Source: Mastigocoleus testarum BC008 (GTDB taxonomy: Bacteria; Cyanobacteriota; Cyanobacteriia; Cyanobacteriales; Nostocaceae). Taken from it: a stretch of DNA of 51,558 nucleotides. The stretch lies in assembly GCF_001456025.1 (NCBI RefSeq), contig NZ_LMTZ01000160.1, forward strand, positions 1-51,558. The letters are read 5' to 3'. Every line of letters starts with the position of its first letter. Positions within the stretch are counted from its first letter, which is position 1. A model generated the notes under the pieces. The model saw only the letters and a list, made by a program, of their open reading frames with translations. It was not told the DNA's origin and ran no database searches. Made by a program: the position numbers and the translations under genes. This document shows, piece by piece, positions 43,142 to 51,558 of the stretch.

Positions 43142-45373
43142 TTATTTCTTCAGGTTTATAGGAATAAATCCAACTTCTTCAATTAAGATATGTCCTTGAT
43201 TCGTATCAAATAATTTTGCATAAGCCTTTGCAGCTTTGTATTTATCTTGGTTTTCCCCAAGGTTGGATTCGGAATTTTTATAAGCCTTAGTAATTACATA
43301 TAATGGGCGCGATATCGGGTAACTATGACTTTGAAAAGCTTTGATATCTACTCGATTACGTTGTTGCGGACACTCAGAGAATGGAACAATCGGCTTTTGA
43401 TAAGGAGAAATCAAATGATCGGTTTCTCGTCCTAGCGGTAAAGACTTGACATTGCATTGGGGAACAATCTCTGAAGCTGTTGCATAGTAAATACCTCCAG
43501 GATTGGCTCCTACATTTTTCAAACCTTGTGTGGTTGTAGGAACAAACTTGACATCGCTACCAAAATTTTTATCTCTGAGGACTTTATGCTTAAAAAAATC
43601 AACTGTACCTGATTCTGCTAAACTACGGGAATAGGGTATTATCGGTAAGTCTGGGGCTCCAACCTGTTGCCAATTGCGAATTTTACCCATGTAAATATCC
43701 CTCAGTTGGGTGATAGTTAAACCAGGAATTTGAAGATTGTGGTTTACAGCAACAGCAATTCCGTCAACAGCAATTGGAATTTGTATGAGTTTGAAACCTC
43801 TTTCTTCTGCTATTTGACGTTCTTTATCTTTTAGACTTCGAGAAGACAGAGAAAAATCAAGCTCATCATTCAAAAGCATTCTTATTCCAGTCCCAGAACC
43901 AGGAGGTTCCGTACTTGAATTCGTATATTTTAATCTGAAGTGAGGATGTGTAATTTTTAGCTTCCGTTCAAATATTTCGCGTATTGGAGTCCAACTAGTA
44001 CTCCCTCCATAACGCCATGTTCCCTTGGGAAGATTTATAAAACTCAAATCACCTTTTTGATTGCTTTCTTTTACTGTCCGATCATTTCTTAAAGGTATGG
44101 TAAAAGGAGTTTTGTAAATATAGAATAGGGTTGAACCTATGAGCACAGCAAGTATGCCCATATAAAAAAAATAACCCGGGTTTGTAATCAAAGAATTACG
44201 TTTTTTTGTTTTTTTATTTTTCCTGAATATCATTGAATTAAATTTTTTTCCGTCAGCCATTTCTTGCCAATTTAATGTATCTACATCTGGTAAAACACAA
44301 ACTATTGGTAGCCAAGTGGCACCAGGGAAACAAGTGTTATTAAAATAATCTAACTGGAAATGTTCTAAGTGTTTACGTGCTGTATGGACAGCATCAAAAA
44401 TAGATTTATTATTAGAAAATTCCTTGAAGAAGTATTTAAAAAATTCTACCGCAACCAGGTCTGGTACTGGTTCGCGCATCACAATAGAATGGGGTAAATT
44501 TAATTGTGCTAGTTGATTGGCTAATCCTAAACCATCACAAGAATTAAAAATTGCTAACTGCAACCCTCTATTTATTGCTTCCCGCAAAGCTTCTTTAAAC
44601 TGCTCTATATTCAAGCTATGTTTATCATTTAGCTCAATCCAGCCAATGGTACCATTATTTTCACTTCCGCTATGTCCCGTGAATACGAAGATATGGTAAC
44701 CATCTTCATCCCACAAAGCTTCACACAATGACCTAGGAGTCGGTTTAATTAAGCAAACAACTTTTGCTCCATGATTTTCCAAATCCTGAATGATTTCCAG
44801 ATCATTTTGGGTATTAATACCATCACTTCTACCCACAACAACTAAAATTCTCATGTTTTGGCTTTTTGGGAGAAGTTTAATGGTTGTTTTATTTGAACTC
44901 TTGGGTAAACTGAGGGCTATTTCCGTCTGGGGATAGTATTTTTCAAAAATACTCCATTCTTGCCAAGGAAGCCGTCTCAAATCAAGATCCTTGGCATCAA
45001 TAAGTACAAAAATTTCTTCATTGGTAGACTCCAGCTTTTGTGAAATTTCTATTAATTTATCCCGGATTGGTAGCCACCTCGGATCGCCACTATTAAGCCA
45101 TTGGTTAAGATCTTTCCTTACAACTGCAGTATGTTCAAAACTAGAATATCTTGTCATACTTTTTGACACGATCCGGCTACCAGGTTTGGGAGCAATACAG
45201 GAACGTACTGAATCTATTTGGCGATAAGATGATTGCCACTTGCTTAAAGATGATTCTAATTCTGGAGATAATGGCGGTAAAAATCCTTCAGCTTCAACTT
45301 CTAGTTGTTTTTCCGTTAGATCTACATTCCATCCCTGTTGTGAATTTCCTCTAAGTTTAAGTTTGACAAGCAC
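43142..45373 (-). CDS. CHAT protease - transmembrane - PstS-like binding protein (paralogue 2)
   Basis: About 743 residues with the same architecture as paralogue 1, aligning almost end to end. CHAT catalytic residues are His234 (FTGHSG) and Cys279 (FNSCDG); the basic stretch RKNKKTKKR precedes a span near residues 400-420; the C-terminal half has GGSTSW, PGSGTGIRMLL and SGTVDFFKH. The open frame extends 21 codons upstream to a TTG that overlaps DUF1822 by 11 bases, but GGAG lies 9 bases before GTG 45373, and that start matches the N-terminus of paralogue 1, so I use it. It follows DUF1822 by 52 bases and is very probably co-transcribed with it. Confidence 0.88.
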   Translation of the reverse strand: MLVKLKLRGNSQQGWNVDLTEKQLEVEAEGFLPPLSPELESSLSKWQSSYRQIDSVRSCIAPKPGSRIVSKSMTRYSSFEHTAVVRKDLNQWLNSGDPRWLPIRDKLIEISQKLESTNEEIFVLIDAKDLDLRRLPWQEWSIFEKYYPQTEIALSLPKSSNKTTIKLLPKSQNMRILVVVGRSDGINTQNDLEIIQDLENHGAKVVCLIKPTPRSLCEALWDEDGYHIFVFTGHSGSENNGTIGWIELNDKHSLNIEQFKEALREAINRGLQLAIFNSCDGLGLANQLAQLNLPHSIVMREPVPDLVAVEFFKYFFKEFSNNKSIFDAVHTARKHLEHFQLDYFNNTCFPGATWLPIVCVLPDVDTLNWQEMADGKKFNSMIFRKNKKTKKRNSLITNPGYFFYMGILAVLIGSTLFYIYKTPFTIPLRNDRTVKESNQKGDLSFINLPKGTWRYGGSTSWTPIREIFERKLKITHPHFRLKYTNSSTEPPGSGTGIRMLLNDELDFSLSSRSLKDKERQIAEERGFKLIQIPIAVDGIAVAVNHNLQIPGLTITQLRDIYMGKIRNWQQVGAPDLPIIPYSRSLAESGTVDFFKHKVLRDKNFGSDVKFVPTTTQGLKNVGANPGGIYYATASEIVPQCNVKSLPLGRETDHLISPYQKPIVPFSECPQQRNRVDIKAFQSHSYPISRPLYVITKAYKNSESNLGENQDKYKAAKAYAKLFDTNQGHILIEEVGFIPINLKK

Positions 45374-45425
45374 TATTGCCGTCTCCTTTGCTGTTACTGT
45401 TTGTTTGTGCGTTATTGTTATGCGT

Positions 45426-46328
45426 TCAAACGACAAAATCTTCTTTAATCGTTGTGTCTCCTAATATCAACATCACACTGAATTTTTCTTCGTGTTTGCA
45501 ACTAAACTCCAGTTGAATCCAATTGTCGATATTTCTTGACTGAACTTCCATGCAAGGGTTGTGGTCTTCGTCAAGGATTACCAGTTGTAAATCTGCGGGT
45601 AAATGGGTTTCATCTTCACCAGGATAAGTTCTAACTCTAATATCAAAAACATCAGCAACATTAGAGGTTAACTGCACCATAAGTACCACTTGTTTACCGA
45701 CATTAACAACTTTTGCCCGACTAACAGACTGGCTCTGAGACTCAAGGGTTAAAGGATCGGCAATAGCATTACCTCTTAAATTATGAGAAATCAACAACTC
45801 GGGAACTTGCCAATCTTGCTTAAATATTCCCTCAAGCCATTGACGTAAGTTGACAATGTGAATTGTTTCAAGTAAAGCCTCTAAAGGTTGCAAATCATTT
45901 AGTTCAATGGTCTCCGATGGTTCCAAAATCGCATTTATGGAAATAAAACCCAACAGTTTTACAGCATCGAATTTTCGGTGAAATTGAACTACAACATAAC
46001 CAATTCGGTCGATAGTTGCTTCTGGTGGTAAAGGTATAGTTTTTTCGCCCGGAAGCACCGGAAGACATTCTAATTTACCAACATTGACTATCTCCAAATC
46101 AGCTGCATCAAATATTGCTCTTAAGCTTTTATGCCAACTGTCTCCTGTAAGTGTAGTTTTTATATTTAACCATGTAAGATAGCTGTGTACGGCATAAACC
46201 GCTAGAGTATTTAAATAAACTTTTTTACTTTTTTCTAAAGAATATTGTTCTGCAGCAAATTCCTCTGCTAATTTATGGGCGCATCTACTTAAAGGAATAT
46301 TTATATGATAATATTTGGTATCAATCAT
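45426..46328 (-). CDS. DUF1822 family protein
   Basis: About 300 residues, soluble, of the cyanobacterial DUF1822 family (YLNTLAVYAVHSYLTWLNI is the typical N-terminal block). Function unknown; members often lie next to sigma-factor and CHAT genes, as here. An upstream start at 46388 is possible, but ATG 46328 overlaps the sigma-like gene stop as ATGA and has GGAG 8 bases upstream, which strongly favours it. The two genes are therefore translationally coupled. Confidence 0.88.
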   Translation of the reverse strand: MIDTKYYHINIPLSRCAHKLAEEFAAEQYSLEKSKKVYLNTLAVYAVHSYLTWLNIKTTLTGDSWHKSLRAIFDAADLEIVNVGKLECLPVLPGEKTIPLPPEATIDRIGYVVVQFHRKFDAVKLLGFISINAILEPSETIELNDLQPLEALLETIHIVNLRQWLEGIFKQDWQVPELLISHNLRGNAIADPLTLESQSQSVSRAKVVNVGKQVVLMVQLTSNVADVFDIRVRTYPGEDETHLPADLQLVILDEDHNPCMEVQSRNIDNWIQLEFSCKHEEKFSVMLILGDTTIKEDFVV

Positions 46329-47020
46329 TGATCGAGCTCCAAATTTGTACCTATTTCTCTTAATAGCGGCAAGCATTTTCTCTTCCAATGAGAGTAAATA
46401 GTTTGATTGCTACTATTTAACTGTCTGGCAATATCTGCAATTTTATGAGGTGGTTGATACAACAATAAGCGCATTGCTAATTGTTGACAGTTACAGTCCG
46501 GATTTTTTTTCAGATGACAATTTTTTAATTTGCCGGTTTTATCTTCTTCTATATAGCGTTTAATCCGCTCGCCCCAATATTCGCGATCGCGCTTTTGCAT
46601 TTGAGCAATTTTTAGATCCAGTAAATTTAAAGTCGTACTTTGCCACCTCATATCAGGCAACATATCCAACATCGAAACCTTATCGTTATCATCATTAATA
46701 TTTAATGGTTTATCCAAACTGATGGTATATTTCCCATCTGCTGCATATAGATCTTTAATCCGCCATTTCAGGTAGCCGTTAATCCATTGAGTTAGACTTT
46801 GTTGAACCGAAGAAGAATGGGGCTGAAAATCACAAATCTTTTTACAAACCCATTCCCAAGTTTTATTTAAAGCTTCTGGATAATCTTGATGGGATGACTT
46901 GTATATACCGGGAAACTGCTGAATTATTATTAGTAATCGGTTTAAAGCTTTACGTTTCTCTAGGCTATGTTCCGGGTAGCACCGCAATTCATCAAGAAGT
47001 GCTTGAAGCTGTTCTTCCAC
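46325..47020 (-). CDS. Sigma-70-family-like regulator
   Basis: About 231 residues. The C-terminal part (about 180-225, HKIADIARQLNSSNQTIYSHWKRKCLPLL) is a helix-turn-helix like sigma region 4. The first half is helical with LTQWINGYLKWRIKDL, resembling a shortened sigma region 2 as in small cyanobacterial sigma-like factors. It is probably a specialised transcription factor controlling this operon or genes elsewhere. The open frame starts with TTG at 47041, but GGGAG lies 10 bases before an in-frame GTG at 47020, which I prefer. First gene of the coupled cluster. Confidence 0.8.
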   Translation of the reverse strand: MEEQLQALLDELRCYPEHSLEKRKALNRLLIIIQQFPGIYKSSHQDYPEALNKTWEWVCKKICDFQPHSSSVQQSLTQWINGYLKWRIKDLYAADGKYTISLDKPLNINDDNDKVSMLDMLPDMRWQSTTLNLLDLKIAQMQKRDREYWGERIKRYIEEDKTGKLKNCHLKKNPDCNCQQLAMRLLLYQPPHKIADIARQLNSSNQTIYSHWKRKCLPLLREIGTNLELDQ

Positions 47021-48216
47021 ACCAATCTTTCTCCCTAGCAATTTTATTCTTTAATTTACTTAAATTTAAAATAGCTTTTACTGCAGAACATTCTTGTTTA
47101 TATTCAGTATATTTTTGATTATTGGCGATCATTTCCGCTTTGCACTAATTAAGAATTCATTTTGAATCGGTGTTTTTGCTAAATTATTATATTATAGCTA
47201 AGTAGTAACACTATATTTTTGAGAAATTAGAGTATATTTTTCGATTCAAAATTCGATTGATAAAATAATTTTTATGTAATTAGACTTATATTTAGGCAGT
47301 TATGTAATTTTTCCTAATATTGCTATACTTTGTAAGATCTAGTTAGTATTGATTATTGTAACTAATGTAAATAACAATATAACAAAAAATATACCAACCA
47401 ATTCTTGCTAGGAGTATTTTGAGCAAGAATAGTTGGCAGGATAAAATTGTTTTTTTCTGATAAAAGGTTTAACAAAATGCAAGTAAACTACTGAATTTAA
47501 ATGAATTTTCAATACATCTTCAAATTTATGAACTTGATATTAGTATGTTTACTTGCAATATAATAAACTTTTCCAGAATCTGTTTTCATTCACATATTTT
47601 TACTGATACGTTCAAGGACAAATTGTATCATTGCAATGCAAATGTCAATCTACCACTACCCCGTTCACAATCGAATATTTCTCTCATGATTATGTATGTC
47701 CCAAATCTAAATTTAAAATATTATTCCGCAACTATGCGATTTATTGTCACTTTCTACAGACAATTAGATAATTTACTACTGCTTGCGCCCACAAAAACGA
47801 ACTAGTGAGTCGATATAGATGCAGCAAAAACACTTGTTACGGTGTATTGCAATGCATAAATCACCCCACCAACCGTTTTTGGTAAAGCAGTTAGTTAATA
47901 AACCTATTTTGATTGCCTGAAAACTCAAACAGAAAAAGCAGAAACTATTTATTTGTCTCTAATTTTTCATGATTTTATTAAGATGTTTGTATTTAGTATT
48001 GCAGTTATATAAAAGACATGCATGAGTATATCCTCGTAAGAAGAATAAAAAAAAAGTTCCACAGGTATTCGTTATATTCCGGGATAATTTTAGGGGGCAG
48101 AAGACCTAGGATTAAGATAAAAAAAATACAATTATCATAAACTTTAAAGAATTTTTGTAAAACGAAATTTTTCTAGCCGTAAAAACTATTCATAGGTGTT
48201 TCAGCATACAAAATAT

Positions 48217-48247
48217 GTAGAGACATTTTATGAGGACGTCTCTACAA
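48217..48247. repeat. Dispersed GTAGAGAC element, copy 4
   Basis: TGTAGAGACATTTTATGAGG followed by ACGTCTCTACA: the ends are inverted repeats (GTAGAGAC / GTCTCTAC). Shorter inner part than the copies at 4198 and 18781. Confidence 0.6.
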
Positions 48248-48404
48248 TTACAGTTTTTAGAAATACATTTTATCGCTCATGTGAAAAGCGACTAAAGTTT
48301 TATCAGCGTCGTGTTTATTCCACGCGCTACGCGAACGCAAAAAGAAGGGCAGTACCAACCGCAAGAAAGCAATTAATAAACTTGGTAGACTCTCCCCGAG
48401 TCTA

Positions 48405-48438
48405 TTAAAGAAAAATCCTCAAGCCTTTCAGGCTGAGG
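48405..48438 (-). terminator. Intrinsic terminator of pyrC
   Basis: On the minus strand, CCTC-AGCCT-GAA-AGGCT-T-GAGG is a hairpin with one bulged base, followed by ATTTTTCTTT. It lies 72 bases after the pyrC stop. Confidence 0.8.
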
Positions 48439-48510
48439 AGTGTGAATGTCAAAAGATGTGCACAGATAAAGTCTTAAATCCCCAAATAAAACTTTGGAAA
48501 TAGAAAAATG

Positions 48511-49848
48511 TTAACTCGGTAGAGGCGTGTCGACGAACCTTAAAGCTTGACCCCGGACTTCAGTATTCGGGCGACCTTTCTCATAAGCGATTTGACCACC
48601 TACAATAGTAACCACCGGCCATCCCGTCAGATTCCAACCTTCAAAAGGGCTCCAACCAGATTTGCTTAGTAATTCTTCCCGTAATACGGGTCGATATTTC
48701 TTCAAATCTACTAATACTAGATCGGCATCATACCCAGGAGCGATCGCACCTTTATTAGGGATTCCATATGCCTTCGCCACAGCAGTTGACATCCAGTTAG
48801 CTACTTGAGAAACCGTACATTTGCCCTCAACTGCAGCAGTTAACATTAAGGGTAGAGAAGTTTCAACTCCCGGCATACCTGAAGGGGTGTTGGGGTACTC
48901 CTTAGCTTTTTCTTCCAAGAGATGGGGCGCATGATCTGTGGCAATAAAATCAATCACACCGTCACGCAAAGCTTGCCATAAAACTTCATTATCGTGGGTT
49001 GTCCGCAAAGGGGGATTCATCTGTGCTAAAGTCCCAATTTTTTCATAGGCACTAACATTTAAAAGCAAATGTTGTGGCGTGACTTCGGCAGTAACCCAAT
49101 CAGGTTTTGATTCCCGCAGCAAATCGGCTTCATCCGCCGTTGACATGTGCAAAATATGTAAGCGCCGTTGGTACTTTTTAGATAGTTTTAAAGCCAGTTT
49201 CGTCGCAAGTAGTGCTGTTTGATTATCTTGGATTTGGGAATGAATCGCTGGATCGTGAATTCCGGCAAATTGCTCTCGTCTTTGCTTTATCCTCATCTGA
49301 TCCTCGGCATGAACAGCAATCAAGCGTTTGCCCCGAGCAAATATCCCATCTAATACTGCTTCTTCATCAACTAATAGCTTGCCTCCCATGGAACCCATAA
49401 AAATTTTAATCCCGCATGCTGGTTCTACCGCTAGCAAGTCTGCAACATTGTCTAATGTTGCTCCAATGAAAAAACCATAATTAACCAAGCATTTTTGGGC
49501 TGCCCGTTCTAACTTATCATCCATTTCTACTTGGGAAATTGTCGGAGGACGAGTATTAGGCATTTCCAAAAAAGAAGTTACTCCCCCTTTAACACAGGCA
49601 CAACTTGCAGTAAATAAATCTTCCTTGTGTTCTAGTCCGGGTTCCCGAAAATGCACTTGGGGATCGATAACTCCTGGCAACAAATTTAGCCCTTGTGCAT
49701 CAATTTCTCGAGCTGCTGTTACATTGTCAATTGATGATGCAACATCTAATATCTGACCTTCGTCAATGAGTACATCCCCGATACTCAATTCTCCATTGGC
49801 TAAAATAATGTTTGCACGGCGGATCAGTAAACTATGTGAAGATGTCAT
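48511..49848 (-). CDS. pyrC: Dihydroorotase
   Basis: Third step of pyrimidine synthesis: cyclises carbamoyl aspartate to dihydroorotate in the cytoplasm. The 445 residues carry DPQVHFREPGLEHKEDL (from residue 62), GIKIFMGSMGGK with the carbamylated-lysine position, VHAEDQ, LHILHMST and IATDHAPHLL. The first metal ligand motif reads Gln64-Val-His66 instead of the usual His-x-His, a variant also found in other cyanobacterial and Bacteroidetes class I enzymes, so activity is probably kept. No pyr genes are next to it. Single-gene unit with its own terminator. Confidence 0.94.
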   Translation of the reverse strand: MTSSHSLLIRRANIILANGELSIGDVLIDEGQILDVASSIDNVTAAREIDAQGLNLLPGVIDPQVHFREPGLEHKEDLFTASCACVKGGVTSFLEMPNTRPPTISQVEMDDKLERAAQKCLVNYGFFIGATLDNVADLLAVEPACGIKIFMGSMGGKLLVDEEAVLDGIFARGKRLIAVHAEDQMRIKQRREQFAGIHDPAIHSQIQDNQTALLATKLALKLSKKYQRRLHILHMSTADEADLLRESKPDWVTAEVTPQHLLLNVSAYEKIGTLAQMNPPLRTTHDNEVLWQALRDGVIDFIATDHAPHLLEEKAKEYPNTPSGMPGVETSLPLMLTAAVEGKCTVSQVANWMSTAVAKAYGIPNKGAIAPGYDADLVLVDLKKYRPVLREELLSKSGWSPFEGWNLTGWPVVTIVGGQIAYEKGRPNTEVRGQALRFVDTPLPS

Positions 49849-50110
49849 AGAGTTAGCAGGGTAAAAACGATGAATAAATCATGACAGAGTAACGTGCTTT
49901 TGGGTTAAACTGAGATGCACGATTTACTATAAGTTATAAATTTTTGCAGATTATGCCAAAATTTGAGTTTTAACTGTCTATTCTTTTCTCAAAACCTTCT
50001 AATCGCCATTTTTCGGCATCTCATCGTTAGAATGAATAAATATATTCTTTGTGACCTTCCTGTTGGGCAGTTTACTTACTTTCTTGTTGTCTGTAATTAA
50101 TTAATTAAAG

Positions 50111-50758
50111 ATGCAAAATCAAGTGTCCGATCAAAATTCCAGTCAACAACCAGATAATTCCTGGATTGCAGAACTAGTTAGAACAATTTTACTTAGCATT
50201 CTTCTAGCTTTAGGAATTCGTACTTTTGTTGCTGAGGCACGCTGGATACCGTCTGGTTCAATGGAACCAACTCTGCACGGTTCACCAAACCAATGGGAAG
50301 CAGATAAGATCATTGTAGATAAAGTGAGCTATAAATTTTCCGATCCTAAGAGAGGAGATATTGTAGTTTTTTCACCCACAGAAAACTTACAGAAAGAGCA
50401 ATATCAAGACGCTTTTATTAAGCGGGTTATTGGCTTGCCAGGAGAAAAAGTTGAACTAAAAAATGGCCAAGTTCATATAGATGGTAAACCATTAGCTGAA
50501 AAACAATATTTGGATCAAGAGCAAAAAACAGAAATTAGTGTTTGTCATTCTTCCCAAAATTCCCCATTTTTAGCTCAAACAGAAACTATTCCGGCGAATT
50601 CGTATTTAGTGTTAGGAGATAATCGTAATAGTAGTTATGACAGTCGTTGTTGGGGCGTTGTACCAAAGGAAAATATCATTGGTAAAGCTGTACTTAGGTT
50701 TTGGCCTTTGAATGAAAAGTTTGGCTCTATTGATCGAGGAAATCCTTTGTATAAATAA
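50111..50758 (+). CDS. lepB: Signal peptidase I
   Basis: Cleaves signal peptides on the periplasmic or lumenal side. 215 residues: one N-terminal span (about 21-38), then the catalytic serine Ser50 in PSGSMEPTL and the general-base lysine Lys104 in AFIKRVIGLPGE, followed by LGDNRNSSYDSRCWG. It is a short single-span form, common in cyanobacteria, which usually have two. The ribosome-binding site is poor. Divergent from pyrC with about 260 bases between. Confidence 0.96.
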   Translation: MQNQVSDQNSSQQPDNSWIAELVRTILLSILLALGIRTFVAEARWIPSGSMEPTLHGSPNQWEADKIIVDKVSYKFSDPKRGDIVVFSPTENLQKEQYQDAFIKRVIGLPGEKVELKNGQVHIDGKPLAEKQYLDQEQKTEISVCHSSQNSPFLAQTETIPANSYLVLGDNRNSSYDSRCWGVVPKENIIGKAVLRFWPLNEKFGSIDRGNPLYK

Positions 50759-51558
50759 AAAATATTCTGGTTCTGCACTATAAATGATTGTGCGCTCGGA
50801 ATTTTATTTACTGCATTCATTTAAATGTCAATTAATAAAATTCCCCTCTAGTACCTGTTATGCCAAGTTATTATTTGAGCTTTACAGAGCACTTACAAAT
50901 AAAAAAATCGAGGTGTTCAACTCATGTGAAGAACCTAAGGAGTTAGCAAATAAGACTAATTATTGAACAATATATTTTTAGGTTTTATTTTTAGTTTTGT
51001 GCTTGGATCTTCTACTATAAAGATTCCTAAAAACCTGAAATAATTAACATCGCCAATACATTGGTGAGTAAATTAACTCATCAATTTTAGCAAGCTTTTG
51101 CTATAGGCAAACCAGACAATAACAGTTCTATAAAAAAATATCTAGAATACCGTTAATTAACTTTTACGGTTTCGGGAGGTAAATTCGTCTCAAGTTAGTC
51201 TTGAGTTATTTATGCTGCCTCGATTAAATTAATAAACTGGGGACTCACGCAAAATTTAAACAATTACGTCATTGCGCTGTCGCTAAGCCCTAACTCTACA
51301 CCTGCTTGCTTCTTAGTAACTATCGCAATGAAAAATTTTGTTTGTGTGAGTCCTAAAATTAGGAAAGTTTTTGATGCGATCGCTGTCATACAGCGCTACC
51401 TGTAGATCAAAATAAACCGCACTACTACTAACATCACAAGCACGGAACTGAGGACCAAGGATTTGCTAACGCAAGTTGCTAGTAGTATTTTTCATTAATT
51501 CTGCTGGGTAAGCTAAGGTTTGTAGTAGTGCTTCAGACTTGAAATTTGTAGTAGTGCT
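50759..51558. other. Right-edge spacer without recognised genes
   Basis: About 800 AT-rich bases after lepB. A HIP1 site lies near 51377. No gene seen; the last 140 bases hold the GTAGTAGTGC repeats. Confidence 0.5.
51419..51558. repeat. GTAGTAGTGC repeats at the window edge
   Basis: TTTGTAGTAGTGCT occurs at 51519-51532 and 51545-51558, 26 bases apart, and its core GTAGTAGTGC is present inverted at 51419-51428. The array appears to continue beyond the window. Confidence 0.7.

Larger units (their letters stand above)
47021..48510. other. Long spacer with repeats, no recognised gene
   Basis: About 1.5 kb between the sigma-like gene and the pyrC terminus. The sigma operon promoter must lie just above 47021. 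Two short open frames (86 and 70 codons) have poor composition. It contains the GAGAC element at 48217 and the pyrC terminator at 48405-48438. Base composition is strongly AT-rich. Confidence 0.5.

Noticed and set aside
45374..45436. Upstream TTG start for CHAT-PBP paralogue 2
   Set aside because: The GTG at 45373 has GGAG 9 bases away and matches the N-terminus of the paralogue; the TTG would overlap DUF1822.
33668..47020. Genomic island integrated at tRNA-Gln
   Set aside because: No direct repeat of the tRNA 3' end and no integrase were seen, so there is no evidence for tRNA-mediated insertion.
47545..47805. 86-codon open frame on the plus strand
   Set aside because: No ribosome-binding site, no recognisable motif, composition typical of translated AT-rich spacer; not called as a gene.
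48196..48408. 70-codon open frame on the plus strand
   Set aside because: It runs through the GAGAC repeat and palindromic repeat words, so it is most likely chance.

Overview
The window is chromosomal DNA from a cyanobacterium, most likely a filamentous, heterocyst-forming type (Nostocales, Calothrix/Rivularia-like). Evidence: the HIP1 octamer GCGATCGC occurs throughout, there are many heptamer STRR arrays (TAATTGG, CCCCAAT and CAGTTAT types), the DNA is AT-rich, and several families are typical of cyanobacteria (DUF4079, DUF1997, DUF1822, a short-LID adenylate kinase, an InrS-like metal sensor, NB-ARC and CHAT proteins). Nothing looks like a plasmid or prophage backbone.

Layout. 0-2.5 kb: a decayed left edge (two short coding remnants and nested hairpins), moeA on the minus strand, and a small unknown gene. 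2.7-14 kb: a class PPK2 polyphosphate kinase, a very large TamB-type envelope protein, ribosomal proteins L33 and S18, and an RNase II/R-type exonuclease. 14-25 kb: single-gene housekeeping and accessory units (pentapeptide protein, adk, a 13-unit ankyrin protein, DUF4079, GlbN haemoglobin, DUF1997, an NAD(P)-binding SDR, a lambda-lysozyme-like muramidase, menH, an InrS/CsoR-type metal sensor). 25-31 kb: an HtrA-family protease, an SRPBCC-like protein, a six-repeat CRISPR array without cas genes, hslO (Hsp33), and a membrane-anchored helical-repeat protein of unknown function.

31-47 kb is the accessory, signalling-rich part. It holds a caspase-fold/FGE protein whose catalytic cysteine is replaced and whose 3' end looks like a diversity-generating-retroelement variable region; tRNA-Gln(UUG); an orphan nucleoside-type ABC permease; a GRDP-like protein; an NB-ARC STAND regulator divergent from a NarL-type response regulator; and a minus-strand cluster: sigma-70-like factor > DUF1822 > CHAT-TM-PBP > CHAT-TM-PBP. 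The two last proteins each join a cytoplasmic CHAT caspase-like protease with intact His/Cys to a membrane span and a PstS-like periplasmic binding domain. I read this as a candidate ligand-gated transmembrane protease system, possibly phosphate-responsive. It is the best candidate in the window for a poorly described system. 48-51.5 kb returns to housekeeping: pyrC with a clear terminator, and lepB.

How the genes may work together: the 40-47 kb genes are probably one regulatory unit. The sigma-like gene and DUF1822 overlap by ATGA and are translationally coupled, and the first CHAT gene follows 52 bases later. Elsewhere most genes appear to be separate transcription units set apart by repeat-rich spacers; L33-S18 is the only obvious housekeeping operon. 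Functions are assigned from residues and motifs read by eye; no database search was run.
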